A DNA stretch of 64,000 nucleotides, from NCBI RefSeq assembly GCF_011038965.1, contig NZ_JAAKEB010000010.1, positions 1 to 64,000 of the forward strand, read 5' to 3'. The stretch is from Adlercreutzia sp. ZJ141. GTDB taxonomy: Bacteria > Actinomycetota > Coriobacteriia > Coriobacteriales > Eggerthellaceae. The notes below the pieces were generated by a model. That model saw only the letters and a list, made by a program, of their open reading frames with translations. It did no database searches and had not been told where the DNA came from. Positions 56,089-64,000 of this stretch are shown here, piece by piece. The position numbers and the translations under genes are program-made. Every line of letters begins with the position of its first letter. Position 1 is the stretch's first letter.

Positions 56089-56698
56089 TGAAACTGCCCG
56101 CCTCGTTCACATAGCGTTCGATGATCGCGCGATGCTCATCGTCGCTCAAATCCTGGCCGATCAAACGCGACGCCACCGCGATAGAGGTGTCTGCAACCGA
56201 ACTCTGCAGCTCGGCGATCGCAGCCTTCTTCTCGCTCTCGATGGCAACGCGAGCTTTCTCAACCATGACCTCCGCCTCGCCTTGCGCCTTGGCCGTGATG
56301 TCGGCTTTCACCGACTCGCCGGTCTTCTTCGCATCAGCGATAATCTGCGCAGACTGGCTTTTCGCTTCCTCGAGCTGCTTGCGATACTCCTCGAGCAGGC
56401 GCTCGCTTTCAATGCGCGCCGCCTCCGACTTCTCAAGCGCATCCTTCACAGCAGCCTCGCGCTTCTCGATGATGTTGTCCACCACCGGCCAGCCAAACTT
56501 GGCCAACACGACGGCAATCACCAGGAAGGCGATGAGCATCGGAATGAACTCGTTCATGTCGGGAAGGATGAGGGCGATGCCCGTCTTCCCCCCTTCTTCG
56601 GAGGCAAACGCAGCCACCGGAAGAATAAACGAAGAGGCCGCGGACAAAGCAGCAGTGAAGCCGAGCGTACCCAGTATCTTCTTTGCTTTTGCTTTCAC
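56078..56698 (-). CDS. atpF: ATP synthase subunit b
   Basis: Peripheral stalk. The 206-residue protein has an N-terminal hydrophobic stretch resembling a signal sequence, one membrane segment (about 48-70, FIPMLIAFLVIAVVLAKFGWPVVDNII) and a long charged coiled coil. The membrane segment followed by W-P-V-V-D is typical of subunit b. Confidence 0.94.
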   Translation of the reverse strand: MKAKAKKILGTLGFTAALSAASSFILPVAAFASEEGGKTGIALILPDMNEFIPMLIAFLVIAVVLAKFGWPVVDNIIEKREAAVKDALEKSEAARIESERLLEEYRKQLEEAKSQSAQIIADAKKTGESVKADITAKAQGEAEVMVEKARVAIESEKKAAIAELQSSVADTSIAVASRLIGQDLSDDEHRAIIERYVNEAGSFNAD

Positions 56699-56745
56699 GT
56701 GCTCTCCTTTTCGGTTTCTTTAGAACGTATCTGCGCTCAAGCCGA

Positions 56746-56967
56746 CTAGAAGATGAACGCGGCAACCAAGCCGATCAGGGCGAGCGCCTCTGCGAGAGCG
56801 CCGAAGATCAGGGCGTTGGTGAACAGCTTGCCGGCGAGCTCGGGCTGACGGGCGGAGCCGACGCACAGGCCGTAGCCGCACAGACCCAGACCAATGCCGG
56901 GGCCGATGGTGCCAAGGCCATAGCCGACAACCTTCAAGGCCGCGATGACGAGAGTGGTTTCTGCCAT
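56746..56967 (-). CDS. atpE: ATP synthase subunit c
   Basis: Proteolipid of the rotor ring. The 73-residue hairpin has the polar loop R40-Q-P and the ion-carrying E60 in the second helix. L27 replaces the Gln of sodium-binding rings and A61-L follows E60 instead of Ser/Thr, so a proton-coupled ring is more likely than a sodium-coupled one. A very strong ribosome binding site (AAAGGAGG) fits the high copy number of this subunit. Confidence 0.95.
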   Translation of the reverse strand: MAETTLVIAALKVVGYGLGTIGPGIGLGLCGYGLCVGSARQPELAGKLFTNALIFGALAEALALIGLVAAFIF

Positions 56968-57109
56968 TGTTTCCTCCTTTTACCGTTTCCGGGCCCTTCC
57001 CAGAAACACCAGTACCTATGTTCATCCGGCGGGAGTATGCCGGGACAAACCAAAATCAACGTACCCACGAGGGGCATGCGGCGCAAAGCGTCACGTAAAG
57101 ACAAACCTC
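56968..57109. other. atpE-atpB spacer
   Basis: A 142-bp spacer inside the operon, longer than the other gaps. It contains a small hairpin around 57017-57033 (CCGGC with GCCGG) and the atpE ribosome binding site, and may set the higher expression of subunit c by processing or a secondary promoter. Confidence 0.4.
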
Positions 57110-57907
57110 TTAATGCTCCGACGTAGCCAGACCAATGTAGACAGCCGACAGAATAGTAAACACATAAGCCTGCAAGAATGCAACCAGGCACTCCAGCACG
57201 TACATGGCAATAAGGAACAGCATCCAGATGATAGAGGGAAGCGCCAGCACGGCGTTAGCTGCGTAGATGGCATCCTGAATAAACACCGTGGTTAACAGCG
57301 CGAAGATACCAAGCACCATGTGTCCCGCGAACATATTGCCGTAAAGTCGGACGGCCAACGTGAGCAGGCGAATGACCAGCGAGATAAACTCAAAGAACCA
57401 AATGATAGGAACCATTGGCTTCGGCAGGCCCGACGGGGCAATGGACTTGATGTAGCCCAAGCCGCCCTTGGCTTTGATGCCGTAGTAATTAAAGTACACG
57501 AACGCGATGAATGATAACGCCCAGGTGACACCCAACGTGCCCGTTGCAGCCTTCGCACCCGGAATCAAACCAATCACATTCGCGGTGAGAATGAAAAAGA
57601 AGAGTGTGGCCAAAAACGGTATGTGCTTCTTGTATCCATGCCCGATGGCGCCTTCACCCATGTTCCGCTTCACGGCGTCATAGCCCCACTCAACCATGCC
57701 GGCAAACTTGCCGTTCGGAACGACTCCGATCTTACGTACACCGATAAGCACCACCGCCAGCACCACCGCCAGCACGATAAACATCCACAGCGTGTACTGG
57801 GTGATGCCGAAGCCGCCGAAGTCGACGACGAACGCCGAATCGAACGAAGAACGAAGATGTTCGATCGGAGCGGCGATGTCCGCCAAAGGGTTACCCGTCA
57901 GTTCCAT
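57110..57907 (-). CDS. atpB: ATP synthase subunit a
   Basis: Stator channel of Fo. The 265-residue polytopic protein has the essential Arg in SLVIRLLTLAVRLYGNMFAGHMVL and the C-terminal helix region PSIIWMLFLIAMYVLECLVAFLQAYVFTILSAVYIG. It is preceded by a small AtpI-like gene after 14 bp. Confidence 0.96.
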   Translation of the reverse strand: MELTGNPLADIAAPIEHLRSSFDSAFVVDFGGFGITQYTLWMFIVLAVVLAVVLIGVRKIGVVPNGKFAGMVEWGYDAVKRNMGEGAIGHGYKKHIPFLATLFFFILTANVIGLIPGAKAATGTLGVTWALSFIAFVYFNYYGIKAKGGLGYIKSIAPSGLPKPMVPIIWFFEFISLVIRLLTLAVRLYGNMFAGHMVLGIFALLTTVFIQDAIYAANAVLALPSIIWMLFLIAMYVLECLVAFLQAYVFTILSAVYIGLATSEH

Positions 57908-57921
57908 GTAGCTCTCCTCTA

Positions 57922-58239
57922 CTATTGTCGCTTCGATATAAGACCGAAAGCAATAACCGCAACGATGAACGACACAACCTCGGCGAGCGCGTACGCAAGC
58001 AAAACGTCACGTGCAATCAAGCCGCACACAACGATACCAGCGCCGAGCATCACGAAGGAAACGGCGATGGCGGCGAAGAACAAACCTGCAAGGCTGCCCG
58101 TGTGCGTTGGGTTGATTGCACGCACGCGGACGGTGGCATACCGAAACGGCAGGCAGCTCACCACGCCTATCAGAACTCCTATGATGATCGCAATCGCCAA
58201 AACAACTGCTTCCCCTCCGCATGCCGTACGAATCGACAT
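57922..58239 (-). CDS. AtpI-like small membrane protein
   Basis: A 105-residue hydrophobic protein with four probable membrane segments (starting AVVLAIAIIIGVLIGVVSCLPFRYA, ending EVVSFIVAVIAFGLISKRQ). Position directly before atpB is that of atpI, whose product helps assemble the c-ring. Sequence similarity to known AtpI is not visible to me, so the call rests mainly on position and topology. The start at 58239 is chosen because the candidate promoter at 58259 lies just upstream; it has no clear ribosome binding site. Confidence 0.7.
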   Translation of the reverse strand: MSIRTACGGEAVVLAIAIIIGVLIGVVSCLPFRYATVRVRAINPTHTGSLAGLFFAAIAVSFVMLGAGIVVCGLIARDVLLAYALAEVVSFIVAVIAFGLISKRQ

Positions 58240-58258
58240 GCATGAAACGTCATTTGAA

Positions 58259-58264
58259 AGTATA
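58259..58264 (-). promoter_or_regulatory. atp operon promoter, -10 box
   Basis: TATACT on the minus strand 20 bp before the AtpI-like start, giving a leader of only about a dozen bases. The upstream region is very AT-rich. The -35 region is not clear. Confidence 0.45.
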
Positions 58265-58561
58265 GTAGCGAAACGCGCGGAAAGCACCTATTTATATTTA
58301 TTTTTTTGCCTCGCAATTCGGTAGATGATGCATAAACTCTCACTATTATGAATAATTTCTGATTAGTTTGATTTATTATCAAGATAATGTAAGTTCTGGA
58401 GCTTTTCCCAAGAATCGAAAAAAGAATTTTTTAACCTGATTACCCATACAACTTGGGAAAAATGCATACCGCATCGCAAAAAAACAACCTTTTCACCATT
58501 TTTGCATGGAAGCTATTTTATACAAATGTATTCGTCTGTCTCGATACGAGCCACAGAAGCG
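58265..58561. other. AT-rich gene-free region upstream of the atp operon
   Basis: About 300 bp far richer in A/T than the rest of the window. It contains TTGATTTATTATCAA (58368-58382; perfect TTGAT/ATCAA half-sites around 5 bp), ATTATCAAGATAAT (58375-58388), ATTATGAATAAT, and a 10-bp inverted repeat TTTTCCCAAG (58403-58412) with CTTGGGAAAA (58452-58461) that encloses an A6/T6 stem. No conserved reading frame. Confidence 0.6.
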
Positions 58562-58600
58562 TACAAGGAGCGCTGCGTGCAACCTACGCCGCCCCTTGTA
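58562..58600. terminator. Hairpin downstream of comEB
   Basis: TACAAGG (58562-58568) pairs with CCTTGTA (58594-58600), with GCGT/ACGC pairing inside. It follows the comEB stop on the minus strand but lacks a T-run. Confidence 0.4.
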
Positions 58601-58619
58601 GCACCGAAAAAGCTAGTGA

Positions 58620-59075
58620 TTATTCGTATACTCGCAGTTTCATACCCGACTCGCGCAGCATATCCATGGCAAGTTCGTCAGGATATGGGTTCTGATACAC
58701 CACCTCGGTTATACCGGCGTTGATAAGCATCTTGGCGCATACCACGCAAGGCTGCGTGTTTACGTAGATGCTTGCCCCCGAAATGTCGATGCCGTAGCGC
58801 GCCGCCTGGATGATGGCATTTTGCTCCGCGTGTAGACCGCGGCAGATCTCATGACGCTGCCCACTGGGAACGCCCATCTGCTGACGCAGACACCCCGTCT
58901 CGCCGCAATGCGCAAGACCAGTGGGAACCCCGTTGTATCCTGTGGCCAAGATGCGGCGATCCTTCACAATGACGGCTCCCACCGCACGTCGCAAACACGT
59001 CGTGCGCGAGGCAACCTGGTTCGCCAATGTCATGAAGTATTCGTCCCATCCAGGACGATTATCCGGCGTGCCCAT
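58620..59075 (-). CDS. comEB: Deoxycytidylate deaminase
   Basis: Converts dCMP to dUMP for thymidylate synthesis. The 151-residue protein of the ComEB type has the catalytic zinc site H82-A-E84 and P-C110-x2-C113, and a second Cys/His-rich region ([11 protein letters not shown]...HEICRG) that may hold a structural zinc. The start at 59075 follows the glyA stop by one base; the longer frame lies inside glyA and is not conserved. Together with glyA it serves one-carbon and nucleotide metabolism. Confidence 0.93.
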   Translation of the reverse strand: MGTPDNRPGWDEYFMTLANQVASRTTCLRRAVGAVIVKDRRILATGYNGVPTGLAHCGETGCLRQQMGVPSGQRHEICRGLHAEQNAIIQAARYGIDISGASIYVNTQPCVVCAKMLINAGITEVVYQNPYPDELAMDMLRESGMKLRVYE

Positions 59076-59076
59076 G

Positions 59077-60330
59077 CTAACCCAACTCCGGATACAGGGG
59101 GTACTTCGCCAACAAAGCATCAACCCGTTCGCGCACCTCGGCAAGTTTCGTCGCGTCGTCGGCATTAAACACCGTTTCGGCAATACAGCAGCCCACTTCG
59201 CGGAAGTCGTCGGTGTCAAAGCCGCGCGTGGTAGCCGCGGCGGACCCCACGCGAATGCCACTCGTGACGAATGGGCTGAGTGGCTCGTTGGGAATCGAAT
59301 TCTTGTTCACCGTAAGCCCCACTGATTCAAGCAGCGTCTCGGCGTCCTTGCCGGTCACGCCGGCTGGCGTGAGATCAACAAGACACAGATGATTGTCGGT
59401 GCCACCCGACACCAGGCGCAAGCCCCCTTCGACCATAGCCTTTCCCATGGCAGCACAGTTGACTACCACGTTGTTTATGTAGTCGGCATACGACGGCAGC
59501 AGCGCCTCGCCGAACGCCACAGCTTTGCCGGCGATAACGTGCATGAGCGGGCCTCCCTGCGTACCAGGGAATACCGCCTTGTTGATTTTTTTCGCCATAG
59601 CCTCATCGTTGGTGAGAATAAACCCGCCACGCGGGCCACGCAGCGTTTTGTGGCTGGTGGAGGTAACAATATCGGCGTACGGAACAGGGCTTGGGTGCGC
59701 TCCTGCGGCAACCAAACCGGCAATGTGCGCCATGTCCACCATGAACAGCGCCCCCACCTCATGCGCGATGTCGGCCATGCGCTCAAAGTCGATAACGCGC
59801 GGATACGCGCTCGCTCCGCCGATAATGAGCTTCGGGCGCGTTTCCTTCGCCAAGCGCTCCATGGCGTCGTAATCAATCGTTTCGGTTTCAGGATCGAGAC
59901 CATAATGAACCATGGTGAACCACTTGCCCGAGAAGTTCACCGGCGAGCCGTGCGTGAGATGTCCACCATGATCGAGACTCATACCCATAACGGTATCCCC
60001 TGGGTTTACTGCAGCCATGTACGCTGCTAAGTTCGCGCTTGCACCGGAATGCGGCTGTACGTTGGCGAATGCACAGTCATACAGCTTACATACGCGCTCG
60101 ATGGCAAGATCCTCAACCAGATCGACTTTTTCACACCCACCGTAATAGCGCTTCCCCGAATAGCCCTCAGCGTACTTATTGGTGAGCACGCTGCCCATGG
60201 CCTCCATGACGGAAGGCGACGTAAGGTTTTCGCTGGCTATAAGCTCAACGCAACCGCGCTGGCGGGCAAGCTCCTGTCCGATGATATCTGCGACCTCAGG
60301 GTCGGTCTGCGAAAGAAATGCGTGCGCCAT
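59077..60330 (-). CDS. glyA: Serine hydroxymethyltransferase
   Basis: Converts serine and THF to glycine and methylene-THF. The 417-residue PLP enzyme has [51 protein letters not shown] and the PLP-lysine segment [15 protein letters not shown]. Supplies one-carbon units for the purine enzymes found elsewhere in this window. It begins six bases after rpiB. Confidence 0.97.
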   Translation of the reverse strand: MAHAFLSQTDPEVADIIGQELARQRGCVELIASENLTSPSVMEAMGSVLTNKYAEGYSGKRYYGGCEKVDLVEDLAIERVCKLYDCAFANVQPHSGASANLAAYMAAVNPGDTVMGMSLDHGGHLTHGSPVNFSGKWFTMVHYGLDPETETIDYDAMERLAKETRPKLIIGGASAYPRVIDFERMADIAHEVGALFMVDMAHIAGLVAAGAHPSPVPYADIVTSTSHKTLRGPRGGFILTNDEAMAKKINKAVFPGTQGGPLMHVIAGKAVAFGEALLPSYADYINNVVVNCAAMGKAMVEGGLRLVSGGTDNHLCLVDLTPAGVTGKDAETLLESVGLTVNKNSIPNEPLSPFVTSGIRVGSAAATTRGFDTDDFREVGCCIAETVFNADDATKLAEVRERVDALLAKYPLYPELG

Positions 60331-60336
60331 ACTATG

Positions 60337-60777
60337 CTAGCTCCTTTCCAACGCCATGATCTTCTGCACGCGACCAGCATGACGGCCACCGCCGAAATCG
60401 GTTGACAGAAACGCATCGAGAATAGCCTTATTCTCGTCAAGCGTAACGAAGCGGCCCGACAGCGTGAGCACGTTCGCATCGTTGTGTTCGCGGGCGAGCT
60501 GGGCAAATTGTGTGTTAACCGCGTTCACCGCACGAATGCCGCACACCTTGTTCGCGGCCACAGCCATGCCGATGCCCGTACCGCACACGAGCACACCGAA
60601 ATCGGCGTCGCCAGCGGCCACGCCGCGCGCGACACATGCAGCGAAATCGGGATAATCGACCCTCTCGTTGGTATCGGGCCCGCAGTCGATGACGTCGAAA
60701 CCGCCTCGAACCAGGTAGTCAACGAGACTTTGCTTCTGCTCGAACCCCGCATGATCGCTTGCGATACTGATAATCAC
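60337..60777 (-). CDS. rpiB: Ribose-5-phosphate isomerase B
   Basis: Interconverts ribulose- and ribose-5-phosphate. The 146-residue protein has IASDHAGFEQKQSLV, VDYPDFA and the active-site VCGTGIGMAVAANKVCGIRA, followed by REHNDANVLTLSGR. First gene of rpiB-glyA-comEB. Confidence 0.95.
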   Translation of the reverse strand: MIISIASDHAGFEQKQSLVDYLVRGGFDVIDCGPDTNERVDYPDFAACVARGVAAGDADFGVLVCGTGIGMAVAANKVCGIRAVNAVNTQFAQLAREHNDANVLTLSGRFVTLDENKAILDAFLSTDFGGGRHAGRVQKIMALERS

Positions 60778-61079
60778 GGAAACACACCTTCCCTATTCTC
60801 GCCGTATCCTTGCGTTTGTTGCACCCGCCTTACAACTGCTTGGGTGCAACAGAAACACTATAGCGCCCAACGCGCCTGTGCCGCGTGAAATCTTGGTTAA
60901 GTTAGAGCGAGGAAGCGGCAAAGGCGGGCGAATGTCGAAGGCGGCACAAACGAAGGTGACGGAAGAAACCGGAGCGAAACGCCAGGGCGGACTCTCCTTA
61001 CAATCAAGCGCGACATTGAAACAAGCACACGTGCCAGCAAGCGTACCTTTAGAGCAGGCGCCACCCAATCACGCCCCGA
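60778..61079. other. Intergenic region between glpK and rpiB
   Basis: No gene is supported. It contains a 10-bp inverted repeat, TGTTGCACCC (60817-60826) with GGGTGCAACA (60842-60851), in the leader of rpiB, and a TATAGT -10-like box on the minus strand at 60857-60862. The glpK 3' flank shows no terminator with a T-run. A plus-strand frame (60878-61150) has no ribosome binding site or recognisable motif. Confidence 0.5.
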
Positions 61080-62573
61080 CTACGCCCTTACCTTACCCAC
61101 TGCGCGTACCCATCCGTCAAGCAGCGCAGCGCGTTCATGCGCTTCCATAGTCGGATGAAAGCACGTATCAGTCGTGCGTAAGGCACGCAAGGCGTCCGTG
61201 TCACTCCAGAAACCAGTGGTAAGCCCCGCCAGGTACGCCGCACCAAGTGCGGTGGTTTCCGCATTCGCCGGACGACGAATAACCGCATCAAGCACATCGC
61301 TTTGGAACTGCATGAGGAAATCGTTCGCCGACGCTCCCCCGTCGACATTAAGCGACGTCAACTTCACACCGGCGTCGGCTTCCATAGCTCGCACCAAGTC
61401 GGAAACTTGATAGGCAAGCGACTCAAGCGCTGCGCGAACCACATGCGCACGAGACGTGCCGCGTGTAAGACCGAGAATGGCACCGCGTGCCTGCGCATCC
61501 CAATACGGCGCACCAAGGCCCGTGAACGCAGGTACCACATACACGCCACCCGTATTTGGCACGCTGCGAGCGATGTCGCAGGTGTCAGCGGCTCGATCGA
61601 TGATCCCCAGCTCATCGCGCAGCCACTGGATGAGCGCGCCGGCCATAAACACACTGCCCTCAAGCGCGTATTCGGGCTGGGCAACACCTGGAGCGCTGGC
61701 GGCTACCGTGGTCACCAGACCATGCGACGACACACACGCCTCATGCCCCGTATGCATGAGTAGAAAGCAGCCCGTACCGTATGTGTTCTTCGCCTGACCA
61801 GGCTCGAAACAGCACTGACCGAACAGCGCCGCCTGCTGGTCGCCTGCCACGCCACAGATAGGAACTCCCGACAGCACCGCGGAGTTGGTGGTATAGCCAA
61901 ACGGCGACGACGAGGGACGCACATCGGGCAGCATGCTTGCGGGAATGCCGAACAGATCGAGCAGCCACGGATCCCAGCACATCTCGTGGATGTTGAACAG
62001 CATGGTGCGACTGGCGTTGGTAGCATCGGTAGCGTGAACGCGACCTTGAGTGAGCGTCCATATAAGCCACGAGTCAACCGTTCCGAACACCAACTCCCCT
62101 GCCTCAGCGCGCTCGCGAGCGCCCGCAACGTTGTCGAGAATCCACGCTATCTTGCTTGCAGAGAAGTATGGGTCGGGAATCAGGCCCGTCCGGCGCGTGA
62201 TCTCGCGCGCGATGGATTCGTCGGTACACAACGTCTCAACCATGTCGGCCGTGCGGCGGCACTGCCACACGATGGCGTTTGTTACCGGCTCACCCGTGCG
62301 TCGATCCCACACGATGGTAGTTTCCCGTTGATTCGTGATGCCAATGCTGTCGATGTCGGCAGGCTCCAAGCCGTTCGACACCACAAGCTCGGTAAGCGCT
62401 CCGAGCTGTGAGCTTAGTATCTCGCGTGGATCGTGCTCAACCCAACCCGGCTGGGGGTAGATCTGACGAAACGGGTTCTGCACGCAGGAAACGACGTTTC
62501 CCAGCGCGTCAATGAGCATAGCGCGTGACGAGGTGGTTCCCTGGTCGAGCGCTACGACATACGTTGCTGACAT
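61080..62573 (-). CDS. glpK: Glycerol kinase
   Basis: Phosphorylates glycerol to glycerol-3-phosphate. The 497-residue FGGY kinase has VALDQGTTSSRAML at the N-terminus, GITNQRETTIVWDRRTG, CGVAGDQQAALFGQ, NTYGTGCFLLMHTG and the C-terminal VDGGASANDFLMQFQSDVL. The start at 62573 has GGAGG seven bases upstream and overlaps the 3' end of the upstream lipase gene by 22 bp, indicating tight coupling of the two. Confidence 0.96.
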   Translation of the reverse strand: MSATYVVALDQGTTSSRAMLIDALGNVVSCVQNPFRQIYPQPGWVEHDPREILSSQLGALTELVVSNGLEPADIDSIGITNQRETTIVWDRRTGEPVTNAIVWQCRRTADMVETLCTDESIAREITRRTGLIPDPYFSASKIAWILDNVAGARERAEAGELVFGTVDSWLIWTLTQGRVHATDATNASRTMLFNIHEMCWDPWLLDLFGIPASMLPDVRPSSSPFGYTTNSAVLSGVPICGVAGDQQAALFGQCCFEPGQAKNTYGTGCFLLMHTGHEACVSSHGLVTTVAASAPGVAQPEYALEGSVFMAGALIQWLRDELGIIDRAADTCDIARSVPNTGGVYVVPAFTGLGAPYWDAQARGAILGLTRGTSRAHVVRAALESLAYQVSDLVRAMEADAGVKLTSLNVDGGASANDFLMQFQSDVLDAVIRRPANAETTALGAAYLAGLTTGFWSDTDALRALRTTDTCFHPTMEAHERAALLDGWVRAVGKVRA

Positions 62574-63628
62574 GCGTTGTCCTCCATCCAAACCGCTATA
62601 TCTTCGAACACCTGGCGCCGACCAGGTTCGTTGAGTATCTCATGACGCATGCCTTCGTACAGACGCACGTTAACCTGACGTGAGCCAGCCCGCCGAGCCA
62701 GGTCGGCTGCGCGCTGCACACCCGCACCGAAATCACCCACCGGATCGCACGCACCAGCAATGAACAGCAGCGGCAGATTAGGCGGCACCTTGCGCGCACA
62801 GGAACACGATGCTACCTCGGCCGTAAGGCTGGTGAGCGCAGCATACCCACCCACCGAGAACATGACTCCGCACAAATCGTCGGCGCGGTAGGTGTCAACC
62901 ACGGCGTCATCGGTACACAACCAGTCAAACGGCGTGCGAGCATCGGCGATCTGGTGAGCGTAGGCACCCACCCCCAATCGGTCGAGCAGTGAGCTGCGGT
63001 AGTCGGCACCCTTTAGCGCCGCGAGCGCCCGGGCGAGCAGGTTGCCGGCACGCGAAACAATAATCGGCTGCTGCCCCGTGCCGCACAGCACCGCCGCCGC
63101 CACGCCCTGGCCATGGCGAGCAAGGTAAGCGCGAGCGATAAAGCTACCCATAGAATGCCCAAACAGAATATAGGGAACCTGCCGGGGATAACGTCCTTCT
63201 ACGATACGACGAAGCTCGTGCACATCGCCAATGAGAATCTCCTTGCCACAAACCGGCAGCACACCCAACTCATCGGCGCTGTCCACGCTTTTGCCATGCC
63301 CGATATGGTCGGCTGCGCAAACAACGAACCCACGAGCAGCCAAAAAGCGCGCGAACTCGTCATAGCGGCCCACATGCTCGGTCATGCCGTGTACAATCTG
63401 CACGATGCCGCGCGGGTGCTGCGACATGTGAGCACGCAAACCCCGCGCGCCACGCACGTCAACCGGTGTCCATATAAGCCCCTTGATGGCGGTTTTTCCA
63501 TCGCACGATTGAAACCCCACCGGCGCAACGTTCACAGTATGTTCGACGTGCTCGGCACTATCGACACTCGCGGCGCTTTCGACACTCGCATCGCGCGCAG
63601 CGCACTCTCCCTGTTTCTCCATAGACAC
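62552..63628 (-). CDS. Monoacylglycerol lipase / lysophospholipase-like hydrolase
   Basis: A 358-residue alpha/beta hydrolase. Oxyanion region VQIVHGMTEHVGRYDEFA, lid-adjacent CAADHIGHGKS, the nucleophile in FGHSMGSFIA, the acid near LFIAGACDPVGDF and the base in MRHEILNE. No signal peptide; the N-terminal 40 residues are a Ser/Ala/Asp-rich tail. Overlap with glpK suggests a pathway from monoglycerides or lysophospholipids to glycerol and glycerol-3-phosphate. The substrate is inferred from context. Confidence 0.88.
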   Translation of the reverse strand: MSMEKQGECAARDASVESAASVDSAEHVEHTVNVAPVGFQSCDGKTAIKGLIWTPVDVRGARGLRAHMSQHPRGIVQIVHGMTEHVGRYDEFARFLAARGFVVCAADHIGHGKSVDSADELGVLPVCGKEILIGDVHELRRIVEGRYPRQVPYILFGHSMGSFIARAYLARHGQGVAAAVLCGTGQQPIIVSRAGNLLARALAALKGADYRSSLLDRLGVGAYAHQIADARTPFDWLCTDDAVVDTYRADDLCGVMFSVGGYAALTSLTAEVASCSCARKVPPNLPLLFIAGACDPVGDFGAGVQRAADLARRAGSRQVNVRLYEGMRHEILNEPGRRQVFEDIAVWMEDNACQQRMS

Positions 63629-63681
63629 CCCTCCGTCTTTACTTCACCCATTTGTAATGCCAATAATCTACAACAAAATCA

Positions 63682-64000
63682 CTACGTAATAATACCAAGC
63701 GAGCATTCGCTAGGTTTACCGTTGGTAGTCACGAAGAGCATACCAAAGCGCTCGCCCTTCTTGAACGCCTCCGGAAACCCTTGAGAATATGCATATTGAG
63801 GAGACCTTTCTTCTGAATGGCCACCAATTGAGACGGCTATATGCGCCTAGAAGACGCGATTTATCCTGCTTCCGAGACTACCATCACCATCGGGCGGCTC
63901 GTGTGCTGCTATTGCGCGGGCGCAACTAAGTATGCGGTAGTCGTGCTCGCTCAGAGCCGCAAGCCCTGCCTTCTCGACCGCACGACGACAGACCTGCAGG
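63682..64000 (-). pseudogene. 3' part of an unidentified gene with an in-frame stop
   Basis: A minus-strand frame enters from the right edge (VCRRAVEKAGLAAL, then DYRILSCARAIAAHEPPDG) and stops with TAG at 63847-63849. The same frame continues after that stop for 55 codons with protein-like composition (GFPEAFKKGERFGMLFVTTNG, then KPSECSLGIIT) to a second TAG at 63682-63684. This could be one gene broken by a nonsense change, or two unrelated frames. I do not recognise the family. Confidence 0.35.

Noticed and set aside
58368-58382. FNR box
   Set aside because: Half-sites are right but the centre is 5 bp instead of 4, so it is listed only as an FNR-like palindrome.
60878-61150. Plus-strand frame of 90 codons between rpiB and glpK
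   Set aside because: Overlaps the glpK 3' end, has low-complexity Pro/Ala composition and no ribosome binding site.

Overview
The window looks like chromosome of an anaerobic actinobacterium of the class Coriobacteriia (Eggerthellaceae-like; a small-genome relative such as Cryptobacterium is my inference, not a demonstrated identity). Pointers are the moderate GC content, a two-iron superoxide reductase, GatCAB, NlpC/P60 proteins with coiled coils and Ala/Gly/Ser/Pro linkers, a divergent MetRS-like protein, a Rho factor with a long disordered N-terminus, and an archaeal-type PurO with a stand-alone AICAR transformylase. Almost every gene is on the minus strand; engB, one XRE regulator and the XRE-AlaA fusion are the only clear plus-strand genes. 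No tRNA, rRNA, CRISPR array or complete insertion sequence was seen.

Layout. 1-576: non-coding, with an outward minus-strand promoter, inverted repeats and a candidate small RNA. 577-5276: dfx, lgt, a Cys-rich small protein, nfu, an LCP cell-wall ligase and murA. 5461-8142: tsf-rpsB, and divergently engB, with a 162-bp palindromic repeat between them. 8305-10996: two paralogous NlpC/P60 secreted hydrolases, separated by a second copy of the palindromic repeat. 11095-17508: tal-rho-sppA-metG-rnhA. 17848-25361: histidine operon hisZG-D-C-B-H-A-F-I, headed by an in-frame HisZ-HisG fusion. 25717-30733: alanine/glycine symporter and gatCAB. 30893-32177: YefM-YoeB toxin-antitoxin and a perfect 62-bp-arm inverted repeat. 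32178-35978: a zinc-ribbon/SPFH/zinc-ribbon envelope-type cluster and two divergent XRE regulators.

36251-40068 is a purine-linked operon read leftward: a ZTP riboswitch with an overlapping terminator, purO, stand-alone AICAR transformylase, an uncharacterised ATP-grasp protein and a hotdog thioesterase. 40300-41946 is an XRE-HTH fused to an AlaA-type aminotransferase, with a strong internal ribosome binding site at the domain boundary. 41976-47464: XdhC-like protein, purN-purM-sortase B, a 38-residue membrane peptide and truA. 47482-50937: dnaE. 51118-58264: complete F-type ATP synthase operon (I-B-E-F-H-A-G-D-C) with its terminator. 58620-60777: comEB-glyA-rpiB. 61080-63628: a monoglyceride lipase-like hydrolase overlapping glpK. 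The right edge carries the 3' part of an unidentified, possibly interrupted, minus-strand gene.

Functionally the window is mostly housekeeping: translation, de novo purine and histidine synthesis, energy coupling and cell-wall assembly. The least ordinary items are the two palindromic repeats showing compensatory changes, the 252-bp long inverted repeat, the HisZG fusion, the XRE-AlaA fusion, the MetRS-like protein without a canonical KMSKS motif, and the ZTP-riboswitch-controlled split PurH pathway.
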